Source: an uncultured Tateyamaria sp. (GTDB lineage: Bacteria > Pseudomonadota > Alphaproteobacteria > Rhodobacterales > Rhodobacteraceae). Taken from it: DNA of 64,000 nucleotides. The stretch is taken from the NCBI RefSeq assembly GCF_947496075.1, contig NZ_CANMBJ010000009.1, positions 21,133-85,132 on the forward strand, read 5' to 3'. A program made the position numbers and the translations under genes. This document shows, piece by piece, positions 14,675-22,413 of this stretch (position 1 is its first letter; each line of letters opens with the position of its first letter). The notes beneath the pieces are model-generated. The model worked only from the letters and a program-made list of their open reading frames with translations. It searched no databases and was not told where the DNA came from.

Positions 14675-15878
14675 TGTATTGTTCCAAAGCCAAATCGACG
14701 CGCTGAAGGACGAGGGGAACTATCGCATTTTCGCGGAACTGGAACGGAAGGCCGGAGCCTTTCCCAAGGCCAAGTGCCACGACCCTGAAGCCCCCGATGA
14801 AGTGACGGTGTGGTGTTCAAACGACTACCTCGGCATGGGCCAGCACGAAAGCGTCACCAAGGCGATGAAAGACGCGGTGGACCTCTACGGCGCAGGCGCA
14901 GGGGGCACGCGCAACATCTCGGGCACGAACCACGCGCACAAGCTGCTCGAAGCGGAACTGGCTGACCTGCACGGCAAGGAAAGCGCGCTCCTGTTCACCT
15001 CGGGCTACGTGTCGAATTGGGCTGCCCTCTCGACACTGGGCAGTCGCCTGCCCGACGCAGTGATCCTGTCGGACGAACTGAACCACGCCTCCATGATCGA
15101 AGGCATCCGCCACTCACGGGCCAACAAGGTGATCTGGAAACACAACGATCCCGAAGACCTCGACCGCAAGCTGGCGTCCCTGCCCGCCAACGCCCCCAAG
15201 ATCGTCGCCTTCGAATCCGTCTACTCCATGGACGGCGACATCTGCCCCATGCAGGAAATCGTCGAAGTGGCCGAAAAGCACGGCGCCATGACGTATCTGG
15301 ACGAAGTGCACGCCGTGGGCCTCTACGGCCCGCGCGGCGGCGGCATCTCGGAACAGGAAGGGCTGGCCAACCGCATCACCCTGATCGAGGGCACACTTGG
15401 CAAGGCCTACGGCGTGGTGGGCGGCTACATCACCGGCTCAGATGCGATGTGCGACTTCATCCGCTCGTTCTCAAGCGGCTTCATCTTCACAACCGCCCTG
15501 CCGCCTGCCGTCGCATCAGCGGCGCGTACGTCCATCCGCCACCTCAAGCAATCGGACCAGGAACGCATCGAACAACGCAAACGCGTCGCCTACCTGCGCA
15601 AACGGCTGGACCAGGAGGGGATCCCCCATATGGACAACCCCAGCCACATCATCCCGGTGATGATCAAGGACCCGGTCAAATGCCGGATGCTGTCGGACTA
15701 CCTGATGCAGCGCTACGGGATCTACGTACAGCCGATCAATTACCCCACCGTGCCCAAGGGCACCGAACGGCTGCGGTTCACCCCCTCTCCCCTGCACAGC
15801 ACCGAGGACATCGAACACCTCGTCATGGCGCTAAAAGACCTATGGAAACAGTGCGCTATTGCCCACGCCGTCGCCTGA
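14664..15878 (+). CDS. hemA: 5-aminolevulinate synthase
   Basis: HemA condenses glycine and succinyl-CoA to 5-aminolevulinate, the first step of tetrapyrrole synthesis in alphaproteobacteria. The 404-residue PLP enzyme shows the ALAS motifs [13 protein letters not shown] (about residues 77-89), [10 protein letters not shown], and the lysine of EGTLGKAYG that holds the cofactor. The start at 14664 lies inside the end of puhE with AGGGGGA just upstream. A PGC-linked copy would tie precursor supply to pigment synthesis. Confidence 0.96.
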   Translation: MDFDVLFQSQIDALKDEGNYRIFAELERKAGAFPKAKCHDPEAPDEVTVWCSNDYLGMGQHESVTKAMKDAVDLYGAGAGGTRNISGTNHAHKLLEAELADLHGKESALLFTSGYVSNWAALSTLGSRLPDAVILSDELNHASMIEGIRHSRANKVIWKHNDPEDLDRKLASLPANAPKIVAFESVYSMDGDICPMQEIVEVAEKHGAMTYLDEVHAVGLYGPRGGGISEQEGLANRITLIEGTLGKAYGVVGGYITGSDAMCDFIRSFSSGFIFTTALPPAVASAARTSIRHLKQSDQERIEQRKRVAYLRKRLDQEGIPHMDNPSHIIPVMIKDPVKCRMLSDYLMQRYGIYVQPINYPTVPKGTERLRFTPSPLHSTEDIEHLVMALKDLWKQCAIAHAVA

Positions 15879-15915
15879 CAGGGGAAAACCCGCCTACATT
15901 TCCCGCCGATCCGTG

Positions 15916-15945
15916 GATCAAGTCAAAGTTACTGTTGACTTGATC
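15916..15945. promoter_or_regulatory. perfect 11-bp inverted repeat upstream of cycA
   Basis: GATCAAGTCAA, an 8-base spacer, and TTGACTTGATC form a perfect inverted repeat in the hemA-cycA gap, 46 bases before the cycA ATG. It has no T-tract, and the right arm contains a TTGACT that could serve as a -35 element. It may be an operator for an unknown regulator or an mRNA hairpin. It does not match the TGT-N12-ACA sites elsewhere in the cluster. Confidence 0.55.
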
Positions 15946-15990
15946 ACGAAGCCGCTACGTTCTTGCGAAGAACTTTGGAAGGAGATTCAC

Positions 15991-16440
15991 ATGTTCCGCA
16001 CACTTGCCATCGCAGCCACAACTGCCACGCTGGCCGTGCCCGCATTTGCTGACGGCCACGCAGCCTCCGGCGACGTCGCCGAAGGGGAAAAGGCATTCCG
16101 CCAATGCATCTCGTGCCACGTCGTCCAGAACGAAGCAGGCGATACACTCGCAGGCCGCAACGCCAAGACCGGCCCGAACCTCTACGGGATCGCAGGCGGC
16201 CAGTTCGGCATGGTCGAAGGCTTCCGCTACTCTGACATCAACCAGCTCGCAGCCGAGATGGAAGGCCTCGTGATCACCGAGGAAGTGTTCGTGGCCTATG
16301 CCCAGGACCCTACGGCCTACTTGCGTGAGGTCACCGGCGACAAGGGTCGCAGCAAGATGACCTACAAGGTTCGCAAGGAAGAGGACGCCGTGAACCTCTA
16401 CGCCTACCTCGCCTCTCTGCAGGCTGACGGCGGCAGCTAA
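15991..16440 (+). CDS. cycA: cytochrome c2 (soluble c-type cytochrome)
   Basis: This periplasmic monohaem cytochrome carries electrons from the cytochrome bc1 complex to the reaction centre. The 149-residue precursor has a signal peptide (residues 1 to about 20, ending AFADG), then CISCH as the haem attachment site, and a C-terminal SKMTYKV region where the axial Met is expected. GGAAGGAG precedes the ATG at 15991; in-frame upstream codons lie in the promoter region. A terminator follows directly. Confidence 0.92.
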   Translation: MFRTLAIAATTATLAVPAFADGHAASGDVAEGEKAFRQCISCHVVQNEAGDTLAGRNAKTGPNLYGIAGGQFGMVEGFRYSDINQLAAEMEGLVITEEVFVAYAQDPTAYLREVTGDKGRSKMTYKVRKEEDAVNLYAYLASLQADGGS

Positions 16441-16461
16441 GCCGAACCCTGATACAGTCAA

Positions 16462-16491
16462 AAAAGGCCGTCGGACCCCCGGCGGCCTTTT
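16462..16491 (+). terminator. rho-independent terminator after cycA
   Basis: The stem GGCCGTCGG / CCGGCGGCC has one mismatch, is preceded by an A-run and followed by TTTTG, 21 bases after the cycA stop. It closes the puh-hemA-cycA half of the cluster. Confidence 0.85.
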
Positions 16492-16636
16492 GTACATGTG
16501 GCGCATTCCCGCCGATTGGGCTGGGCAATGGCGGTGATGTGAATGCCCGCTGGCCAAAAGTGACGACAAGGGACTGGACGCCACCGCACGGACTTTGCAT
16601 CTGTCTGCGCATTGAACACCGAACCAGAGGACAACA

Positions 16637-18205
16637 ATGGCCCTCACAGCCCCCATGACGCGCCGCAGCGCCCTTGCCACGCTTCTGGCAGGCGTCGCCC
16701 TGCCACGAACAGTGCTCGGTCAAGCCACAGGGCAAGCGTTTTCCTTCGAATGGCTCAAGAACCGGATGCAGGCGCGGGCGCAAGAACCTGACACGCCGCC
16801 CCCGCCGTTGGACAATTTCCTCCAGAACCTGACCTATGACGATTACCGCAACATCTATTTCCGGCCGGAAGCCGCGCGGTGGTCCGACACCCCCCTGCCC
16901 TTCCATGTCTCATCCTTCCATCCCGGCTGGCTGTTCAAAGAACCGGTGCAAATCCACGAAGTCACGGATGGCACCGCCCGCCCGCTCATTTTCTCGACCG
17001 ACGATTTCGAATATCGCAACGATGTGGGCACGCGCGTGCCAGACCACGCGGAACTGTCAGGCATCGCCGGCCTTAAGCTGACCCACCCGCTGAACACAGC
17101 CGACAAGTTTGACGAGGTGGTGACCTTTCTCGGTGCCAGTTATTTCCGCGCCCTGGGCCGCGGCAACAGCTATGGCCTCTCGGCCCGCGGCCTCGCCATC
17201 AACACATGGCTGAACGGTCCCGAGGAGTTCCCCCGCTTCTCCGAATTCTGGCTGGAAAAGCCCAAGACAGCGGACACGTCGCTGACAGTCTACGCAGCCC
17301 TCGACAGCGCCTCGGTCACCGGGGCCTACAAGTTCACGATCACACCCGGCGACGACACCACCATGGACGTCGAAGCAACGCTGTTCTTCCGCGAAGCGGT
17401 CCCGCAACTCGGCCTCGGCCCCCTCACCTCGATGTTCTATTTCGCCGAACACTCCGAACGGGATTTCGACGACTTCCGCCGCCAGGTCCACGACAGCGAA
17501 GCGCTCAAGATCATCCGCAAGGACGGCAACGTGATCATGCGCCCGCTCAACAACCCGCCCCGCGTGTCCAGCTCCTATTTCAACGAACCGAACATGGCCC
17601 AGTTCGGCCTGATCCAGCGCGACCGCACCTATGAGGACTACCAGGACGCAGGCGCGCGTTACCACGACCGCCCCTCCGTGATGATCGAACCCCTGAACGA
17701 TTGGGGACCGGGCACCGTGCGCCTCGTTGAAATCCCGGCAGAGCTTGAGATCGACGACAACATCGTCGCCTTCTGGGTGCCCAAGACCGCACCGCAAGCC
17801 GGGGAAAGCCGCACCTACAGCTACCGCATGCACTGGGGCGACCTGCCCCCCTCAGGCGATCTAGCCTGGGTGCAAGGCACGCTCGCCGGCATCGGCGGCC
17901 CGTCGGGCGTTCCGCTGGACAACCCCAACCTGCGAAAATTCGTGGTGGATTTTCAGGGCGGCGCGCTCGGGTCCATGCCCGAAGACGCTGACGTGTCCCC
18001 GATCATCACTCACTCCGCCGGAGAGATCGACGGCATGGTCCTGCACAAGGTCACAGGTGCGGCGGTCCCAACCTGGCGCCTGTTCATCGACATCGACGGG
18101 CAGGATCACGACCTGATCGAACTCACCGCCCACGTCGCCGATGACACACAACGGCTCTCGGAAACATGGGTCTTCCAATGGCTGCGGGAGGTCGCACCCA
18201 CCTAA
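16637..18205 (+). CDS. glucan biosynthesis protein OpgG/OpgD (MdoG family)
   Basis: Periplasmic proteins of this family help build osmoregulated periplasmic glucans. The 522-residue product has a twin-arginine-type signal (TRRSALATLLAG, residues 9-20) followed by the MdoG domain with the typical FSFEWLKNRMQ start after cleavage. A Tat signal is more typical of OpgD, but I do not separate OpgG from OpgD. It is a housekeeping gene unrelated to photosynthesis and opens the non-PGC segment between cycA and the replicon. Confidence 0.88.
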   Translation: MALTAPMTRRSALATLLAGVALPRTVLGQATGQAFSFEWLKNRMQARAQEPDTPPPPLDNFLQNLTYDDYRNIYFRPEAARWSDTPLPFHVSSFHPGWLFKEPVQIHEVTDGTARPLIFSTDDFEYRNDVGTRVPDHAELSGIAGLKLTHPLNTADKFDEVVTFLGASYFRALGRGNSYGLSARGLAINTWLNGPEEFPRFSEFWLEKPKTADTSLTVYAALDSASVTGAYKFTITPGDDTTMDVEATLFFREAVPQLGLGPLTSMFYFAEHSERDFDDFRRQVHDSEALKIIRKDGNVIMRPLNNPPRVSSSYFNEPNMAQFGLIQRDRTYEDYQDAGARYHDRPSVMIEPLNDWGPGTVRLVEIPAELEIDDNIVAFWVPKTAPQAGESRTYSYRMHWGDLPPSGDLAWVQGTLAGIGGPSGVPLDNPNLRKFVVDFQGGALGSMPEDADVSPIITHSAGEIDGMVLHKVTGAAVPTWRLFIDIDGQDHDLIELTAHVADDTQRLSETWVFQWLREVAPT

Positions 18206-18265
18206 GGTGCGCCCGCGCACCATTTGCGATCCCGAGTACGGCAAAATGGCATTCTCCTAATCCCC

Positions 18266-18295
18266 CTTCATTTCGCCAAACAAACCGCCCCCGCA
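18266..18295. repeat. dispersed repeat fragment downstream of the glucan gene
   Basis: CTTCATTTCGCCAAACAAACCG followed by a CCCCCG block is the reverse complement of the repeat also seen in bchN, bchB and between bchH and bchL. The remaining 18206-18482 gap shows no gene. Confidence 0.6.
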
Positions 18296-18482
18296 GGGCC
18301 GGTTGTCATCCGCGCTTGGAAACAGAACAGGTTCTGAAAGCGTGGCAGACATCGCACACGTCAAAAAGAAGGGCGGTAATCGCTTAAGTAGAGTTGAACT
18401 AAGGTTCAAAAGCTCACAATTTGCCGCCGACAATCCAGCGCTCAGGAAACTGGCCATCTGGTTGAAATCGAAAGGAAATGAC

Positions 18483-19025
18483 GTGCGCAAAAATCTTTGT
18501 ATCATTGCGATAGCAGCCATAGGTCTCGCGGCCTGTGTGACACCACCACCCGCAGGCAAGATTAGTGACACCGCCGTCGCTCAGACCACCCTCTCTATCG
18601 CCGCACAGGCGGTCGACATTTGTGGCCGCACTTTCCCGAATGTGACCGGAGCAGCTGACGCGCTGCAACGGGCAGGATTTTCAGAAACCGCAGAGCGCTT
18701 CGAAAACGGCAACGAGCTGGACGACCCAAGCCGTCAGGTGCGCGTACAAGTGGGCGAGCGGCCCGTAAACGGCGGTCGCAAAGAACATGTTTGCCTGATC
18801 TCGGTGATCGGCATGACACCCGAGCAAGGCTTTGCACTGGCTCAGCCGTGGGTGCAGCGGTACGACGCGATCACAAATGCCGAAGCTGGTCAGGGGCTGT
18901 CGTCTCGTGCAATTCAGGCTTGGCGAAGTGAGACGCCCGACCGCATCGCCTTTATTGCAGCCAACAAGGCGAACAACGCATTCCGTCAGGCAGGGGCATC
19001 CGTCCGATTGATCCTGATCCAATAA
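18483..19025 (+). CDS. hypothetical lipoprotein
   Basis: I do not recognise this 180-residue protein. It starts with RKNLCIIAIAAIGLAAC, a lipoprotein signal with lipobox LAAC at about residue 18, so the mature protein should be lipid-anchored in the envelope. The GTG at 18483 is chosen because GAAAGGAAA lies just before it and the signal begins there. No catalytic motif is visible. It stands alone, with divergent or convergent neighbours and a less GC-rich sequence than the PGC. Confidence 0.65.
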   Translation: MRKNLCIIAIAAIGLAACVTPPPAGKISDTAVAQTTLSIAAQAVDICGRTFPNVTGAADALQRAGFSETAERFENGNELDDPSRQVRVQVGERPVNGGRKEHVCLISVIGMTPEQGFALAQPWVQRYDAITNAEAGQGLSSRAIQAWRSETPDRIAFIAANKANNAFRQAGASVRLILIQ

Positions 19026-19042
19026 GGGGCTCAAAAGAGCGG

Positions 19043-19168
19043 TCAGGCGCTGAACGATGTAACCGTTGAGAAGAGCGCGACCACCACCCAAAAAACCGCA
19101 AAAACTTCAATGGCAAGACGCATGCGGTTCAGGTGCTTCTCCGCAAACCTGAATCGTGAGCACCCCAC
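19043..19168 (-). CDS. possible small membrane protein
   Basis: A 41-codon frame starting at a GTG encodes a short basic N-terminus and one hydrophobic helix (LAIEVFAVFWVVVALFSTV) ending just before a stop. It lies downstream of the winged-helix regulator on the same strand. No clear ribosome-binding site or family match was found, so it may be a remnant of a longer membrane gene or not a gene at all. Confidence 0.25.
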   Translation of the reverse strand: MGCSRFRFAEKHLNRMRLAIEVFAVFWVVVALFSTVTSFSA

Positions 19169-19232
19169 CTTTCAACGGACGTGTTCTGGACGGAAACTGA
19201 TGGCAGAGCCCAACATCGGCAAATCCATCAGC

Positions 19233-19535
19233 TCAGCTCTGTGGCGTCGCAGACTTGCAGATCTCCCTCATGACATCGATGTACTTACGAAACGCCGCCG
19301 CTCCGCTTTCCGAGAGGCGATAGACCGTATGCGGCCGCCCCTCGAGCACCATTCGGCTGTGCAAGTACCCGGCACCGCCAAGTTTTTTCAGGTGGGCATC
19401 AAGATTCCCATCCGTGATGGAAAGCGACACCTTCAACTGAGAAAAGCTTGGTTCCCCTACGTACAGAAGTAAGCATAGCCGCGTTCTGACCGGTTGATGG
19501 AAGATCGCATCGGGGGCCGGTGGAACCGACTGCAT
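19233..19535 (-). CDS. winged-helix transcriptional regulator (HTH_34/MarR-like)
   Basis: The 100-residue protein has a winged helix-turn-helix: FSQLKVSLSITDGNLDAHLKKLGGAGYL is the recognition region and the wing follows (GRPHTVYRLSESG). Such single-domain proteins are DNA-binding regulators of the ArsR/MarR-like superfamily. The ATG overlaps the stop of the DUF1835 gene by ATGA (19533-19537), so the two are cotranslated. Its target is unknown; the small membrane ORF downstream or its own operon are candidates. Confidence 0.8.
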   Translation of the reverse strand: MQSVPPAPDAIFHQPVRTRLCLLLYVGEPSFSQLKVSLSITDGNLDAHLKKLGGAGYLHSRMVLEGRPHTVYRLSESGAAAFRKYIDVMREICKSATPQS

Positions 19536-20539
19536 CAGACTGTCCGGCGCGCGAATTGCGCGGCGCCCTTGTTCCAGGTCCAGACTGTATCAGACGATGT
19601 GACTTCAACGCCACCCAGCCAGCCGTCACGCCTCATCAGACCAAATGCATCTTCCTCTCCGTTCAAAACCCTACGCCCCACCTCCGTGAGGCTCACGCGC
19701 TGGTCGTCAAATGTTGGTGGCGCTTCTGATGTGAACGAAGGAAAGCGAAACGGGGATGGTTCACACGCCGCAAGGCCAGCCGCACATAGGGAGCCTATGA
19801 TTTGGTACGTTGGCCAATCCCCGATGAAGAGTGCGGTTTCCATGTCCATGTTCTGCAAGAACAGTCTCTTTGGGTTGCTGACATTTTGGCCCATCAAACT
19901 CAGCACTTGCGTCTCTGTCCGGGTCAATCCGGTTACCGCGTTCGGGAATTCTTCAAAATGACGCTGGAGTGCGGCCGCTAAAAAGGACAGTTCGCGCAGA
20001 TCATTGTCCAGAAACGCCAATAGGTCATTTGGATCACTGGACCGAAATGCCGCCCAACCCGCGGCTGCCAGTTTGAGCATTGTCTCGGTCACCGGTTGCT
20101 GCAACGGGACAAGCGATGCCATCTGGTCCGCATTCAGCTGTCCAATCCCCTTGAAATCCGGCTTTTCGGCAAACCGATCGATGCAGATCATGTCCAGCCT
20201 GATGTCGTCCATAGGCGCGCGCGAGAACCAATCGAGGATTTGCAGAATTTGAAGTTGGTCGAGCAGGTCATGCTCGAACCATAACGTCACCTTGTCGTAG
20301 CTTGGCGCGGCGTTCAGATGTCGGTCCCTGAGTTGAAAATCGCGTTTGACATCTGTTGCGTCAGCATCAGGACCAGCGAGGTATTCTGCGCGGAGATTCC
20401 CCAGTTCGGAGAGGGACAGCTTTGCCGGAAACGGACCATGATGCATGGGATCACGCCACGGCAAAACGTCGCCGGTCACAATGCTTTGCTTGATGGTGTT
20501 CGCGGCACCATCGCCATTCGTGATGTTCAGGGTTTTCAT
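19535..20539 (-). CDS. DUF1835 domain-containing protein
   Basis: The 334-residue soluble protein begins with the DUF1835 hallmark (LNITNGDGAANTIKQS, then LPWRDPMHHGPFP), followed by VTLWFEHDLLDQLQILQIL. The biochemical role of the family is unknown. The C-terminal part (SLTEVGRRVLNGEEDA) looks winged-helix-like. It is coupled by a 4-base overlap to a regulator gene. Base composition is less GC-rich than the PGC, consistent with accessory DNA. The promoter would lie in 20540-20640, where a direct repeat of CTCTG-CAGAGT type is seen. Confidence 0.8.
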   Translation of the reverse strand: MKTLNITNGDGAANTIKQSIVTGDVLPWRDPMHHGPFPAKLSLSELGNLRAEYLAGPDADATDVKRDFQLRDRHLNAAPSYDKVTLWFEHDLLDQLQILQILDWFSRAPMDDIRLDMICIDRFAEKPDFKGIGQLNADQMASLVPLQQPVTETMLKLAAAGWAAFRSSDPNDLLAFLDNDLRELSFLAAALQRHFEEFPNAVTGLTRTETQVLSLMGQNVSNPKRLFLQNMDMETALFIGDWPTYQIIGSLCAAGLAACEPSPFRFPSFTSEAPPTFDDQRVSLTEVGRRVLNGEEDAFGLMRRDGWLGGVEVTSSDTVWTWNKGAAQFARRTV

Positions 20540-20721
20540 CGCAACCTCACAGGTTCAATTACTCTGTAAAGCAGAGTCACTCTGCGATTCAGAGCACCTT
20601 GTCAAACGATTTTTGAGAATCGTTGGTTCAATGACCGCTTGCGCAACCGACCCAACTCAGTTTCTTCTGACCAGAAATACGACGGGGGAGGCGCGCAGCG
20701 CCGGGGGCAGAGCCCCTAACC

Positions 20722-20743
20722 GTAAGGCGCATCCTGATGCGCC
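20722..20743. repeat. GTAAGGCG-type hairpin element
   Basis: GTAA precedes the perfect stem GGCGCATC-CT-GATGCGCC just downstream of the DinB-like gene. It belongs to a family of short GTAAGGCG palindromes also present at 27477, 27599, 48664, 48699 and 60684. It may serve as a transcription end here. Confidence 0.6.
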
Positions 20744-20745
20744 CC

Positions 20746-21246
20746 CTACCCCAACATCGGCAAGTCGGTCGGCTCAGGACGCGCGCCGGCCGCCGTCAAC
20801 ATTCCATGAATCTGCCCACGATGATGGGTCTGGTGATTGAACAGATGCGCAAAACACACCGCCGCCGGTTTCTCAACGCGCACGTCCCCTCCCCCGGGAT
20901 ACCACGCAATCACACCCTCCAGATCGGATGATGCGAGACCTTCGGCCCACGCCGTCACCTCCGCATCCCGCTCGGTTCGCAACACTTTGAACGCCGCCCA
21001 ATCCCGCGGCGCCTCCAAAGACACAGGCACGCTCAACTCCGGCCGCGTCTCCCCTGTAATGCGGGCCAACCACAGCGCATCATCCCACAGCACATGATTG
21101 AAAGTGGCTGCAATAGAGCCGAAAAATGCCCCCCGATCCAGCCACCGTTCGACATCACTCAACGTATCTGCCGCCGCAACAAGCGATCCGTTCTGCCAGG
21201 CGTTGTACCGCGCCATCAGACGCAGATGCTCTACAAACTCAGACAA
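20746..21246 (-). CDS. DinB family protein
   Basis: The 166-residue protein has the DinB/YfiT four-helix fold signature. It starts with LRLMARYNAWQNG and ends with HLFNHQTHHRGQIHGML, whose histidines, with one near residue 51 (FNHV), normally bind a metal. Such proteins are putative metal-dependent hydrolases or thiol transferases with varied substrates. It overlaps the 3' end of the replication initiator gene by 8 bases and may be cotranscribed with it. Confidence 0.85.
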   Translation of the reverse strand: MSEFVEHLRLMARYNAWQNGSLVAAADTLSDVERWLDRGAFFGSIAATFNHVLWDDALWLARITGETRPELSVPVSLEAPRDWAAFKVLRTERDAEVTAWAEGLASSDLEGVIAWYPGGGDVRVEKPAAVCFAHLFNHQTHHRGQIHGMLTAAGARPEPTDLPMLG

Positions 21247-21922
21247 CGATCCGCACCTCGCTCACATCGCCATCCACTTCGCGACACGCCGCCAAAACCC
21301 GCCGCTCCAGATGCGTCTGGACATAAGCCCCGTGAAAGCGCGACGGCGCCCGCAGGGTCAACCGCCCCCCTGCCCGCTCAACCCGCTCCAGCCCGGCAAT
21401 CCACGACGCGTACACGCCGGCATCCTCCGCATGCAGCACCGCCTGCGCCAGCGCCCACTCCGTCCCCTTCGACACATCCGGCGCAGCCACGGCCCCTTTC
21501 ACCGGCAAAGACACCACCTTCGGCGCCTCCTCCTCCGCAGCCCCCATACGCAACTCGAAATCCGGCCCCACGGCCGCCCAATACGCCTCCGTATCCAGCA
21601 ACATGCGCTCCAGATCCAAGCCATGCTCAGACACACGGCCCCGCGCACCCTGCCGCTTCACGACCAACCAGCCCCGCGCACGCAACAACGCCATCTCGCG
21701 CTTCACCGTGCGCTCGTCCACAGACCACAGCCGCGCAATCTCGCGCTGCCCCACGGCCAGCTCGTCACGAGCCCAATTGTAGCGCGCCGTGATGAGCGTC
21801 ATCAGGCGCAGCACCCGCCGCTGCTCATGCTTGCCCTGCGCCAAAGCAAAGGCACCCAAGGCTGTCAGAATATCGTATTTGCGCGCAGACGCGCCCCGGC
21901 CCACCGGCCTCAGCGTTTGCAT
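21239..21922 (-). CDS. DnaA-like plasmid replication initiator
   Basis: The sequence MQTLRPVGRGASARKYDILTAL followed by a winged-helix segment (ELAVGQREIARLWSVDERTVKREMALLR) is characteristic of the DnaA-like replicases of Roseobacter plasmids. The C-terminus (WIAGLERVERAGGRLTLRAPSRFHGAYVQ) resembles the DnaA N-terminal-domain fold. The start at 21922 is chosen because GAGGG lies 4 bases upstream; in-frame ATGs at 21934 and 21976 are alternatives. It is divergent from parAB across an origin-like region. It should direct replication of an extrachromosomal element carrying the PGC. Confidence 0.88.
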   Translation of the reverse strand: MQTLRPVGRGASARKYDILTALGAFALAQGKHEQRRVLRLMTLITARYNWARDELAVGQREIARLWSVDERTVKREMALLRARGWLVVKRQGARGRVSEHGLDLERMLLDTEAYWAAVGPDFELRMGAAEEEAPKVVSLPVKGAVAAPDVSKGTEWALAQAVLHAEDAGVYASWIAGLERVERAGGRLTLRAPSRFHGAYVQTHLERRVLAACREVDGDVSEVRIVV

Positions 21923-22059
21923 CACTGCCCTCATTTTCTTTGAATGGTCCGGACTGCCCCGAACAACACCTGCCAACGGTGGGTTTCCCCGCGGTTCTGG
22001 CCGCTTTTCCGTCTCTGCTCCTGATTTGCGTCCGAAGCTGCGATTCTGTCAAGGGCAGA

Positions 22060-22068
22060 TGTGGATAA
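22060..22068 (-). promoter_or_regulatory. DnaA box
   Basis: TGTGGATAA is the reverse complement of the consensus TTATCCACA, located 138 bases upstream of the initiator start. It would allow host DnaA to assist opening of the origin. Confidence 0.6.
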
Positions 22069-22277
22069 CCTGTCAGACCCAAACCCATTTCAAAAGAAAA
22101 ACAGGTTTAAACGGTATTGGGGGACATCCTGTTTGTCCCCTATTCCAACCCTTTTGTCACCCAATAGATGGTGGAAAGCAAAAAACTGTCCCCCCAAATC
22201 TGGTCGGTCAACACAGCGGTCGCGTCCATCACAGAATCACAACCATTGCCCCTGCATCCATGACGCAACGCCCGATC

Positions 22278-22293
22278 TGTCCCCGCGGGGACA
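22278..22293. repeat. 16-bp partition palindrome (putative parS) 1
   Basis: A perfect copy of TGTCCCCGCGGGGACA lies in the origin-like region upstream of parA. Twelve perfect copies occur in the window, eleven between 22.2 and 27.1 kb. Clustering around parAB suggests it is the ParB binding site. Confidence 0.75.
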
Positions 22294-22381
22294 ACCATAT
22301 TCCCCTTTTGCTTTTTCCGCAAAATCAGCGTAAATCTGGAAATGAGCAGAATTAGCGTCCCCAACGGGACCAAAAACCACC

Positions 22382-22397
22382 TGTCCCCGCGGGGACA
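22382..22397. repeat. 16-bp partition palindrome (putative parS) 2
   Basis: A perfect copy lies 17 bases before the parA ATG, where ParB or ParA binding could also repress parAB. Confidence 0.75.
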
Positions 22398-22413
22398 AAC
22401 GTACAGGCAGCGC

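Larger units (their letters stand above)
21923..22413. other. putative replication origin region between the initiator and parA
   Basis: This 490-base stretch has no gene. It contains a perfect DnaA box (TGTGGATAA, 22060-22068), a comparatively A-rich stretch (22086-22115), inverted half-sites GGGGACA-N7-TGTCCCC (22120-22140), a further TGTCCCC at 22187, and two complete 16-bp palindromes (22278, 22382). This layout between divergent initiator and parA genes is what an origin with partition and control sites would show. Function is inferred, not demonstrated. Confidence 0.65.
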
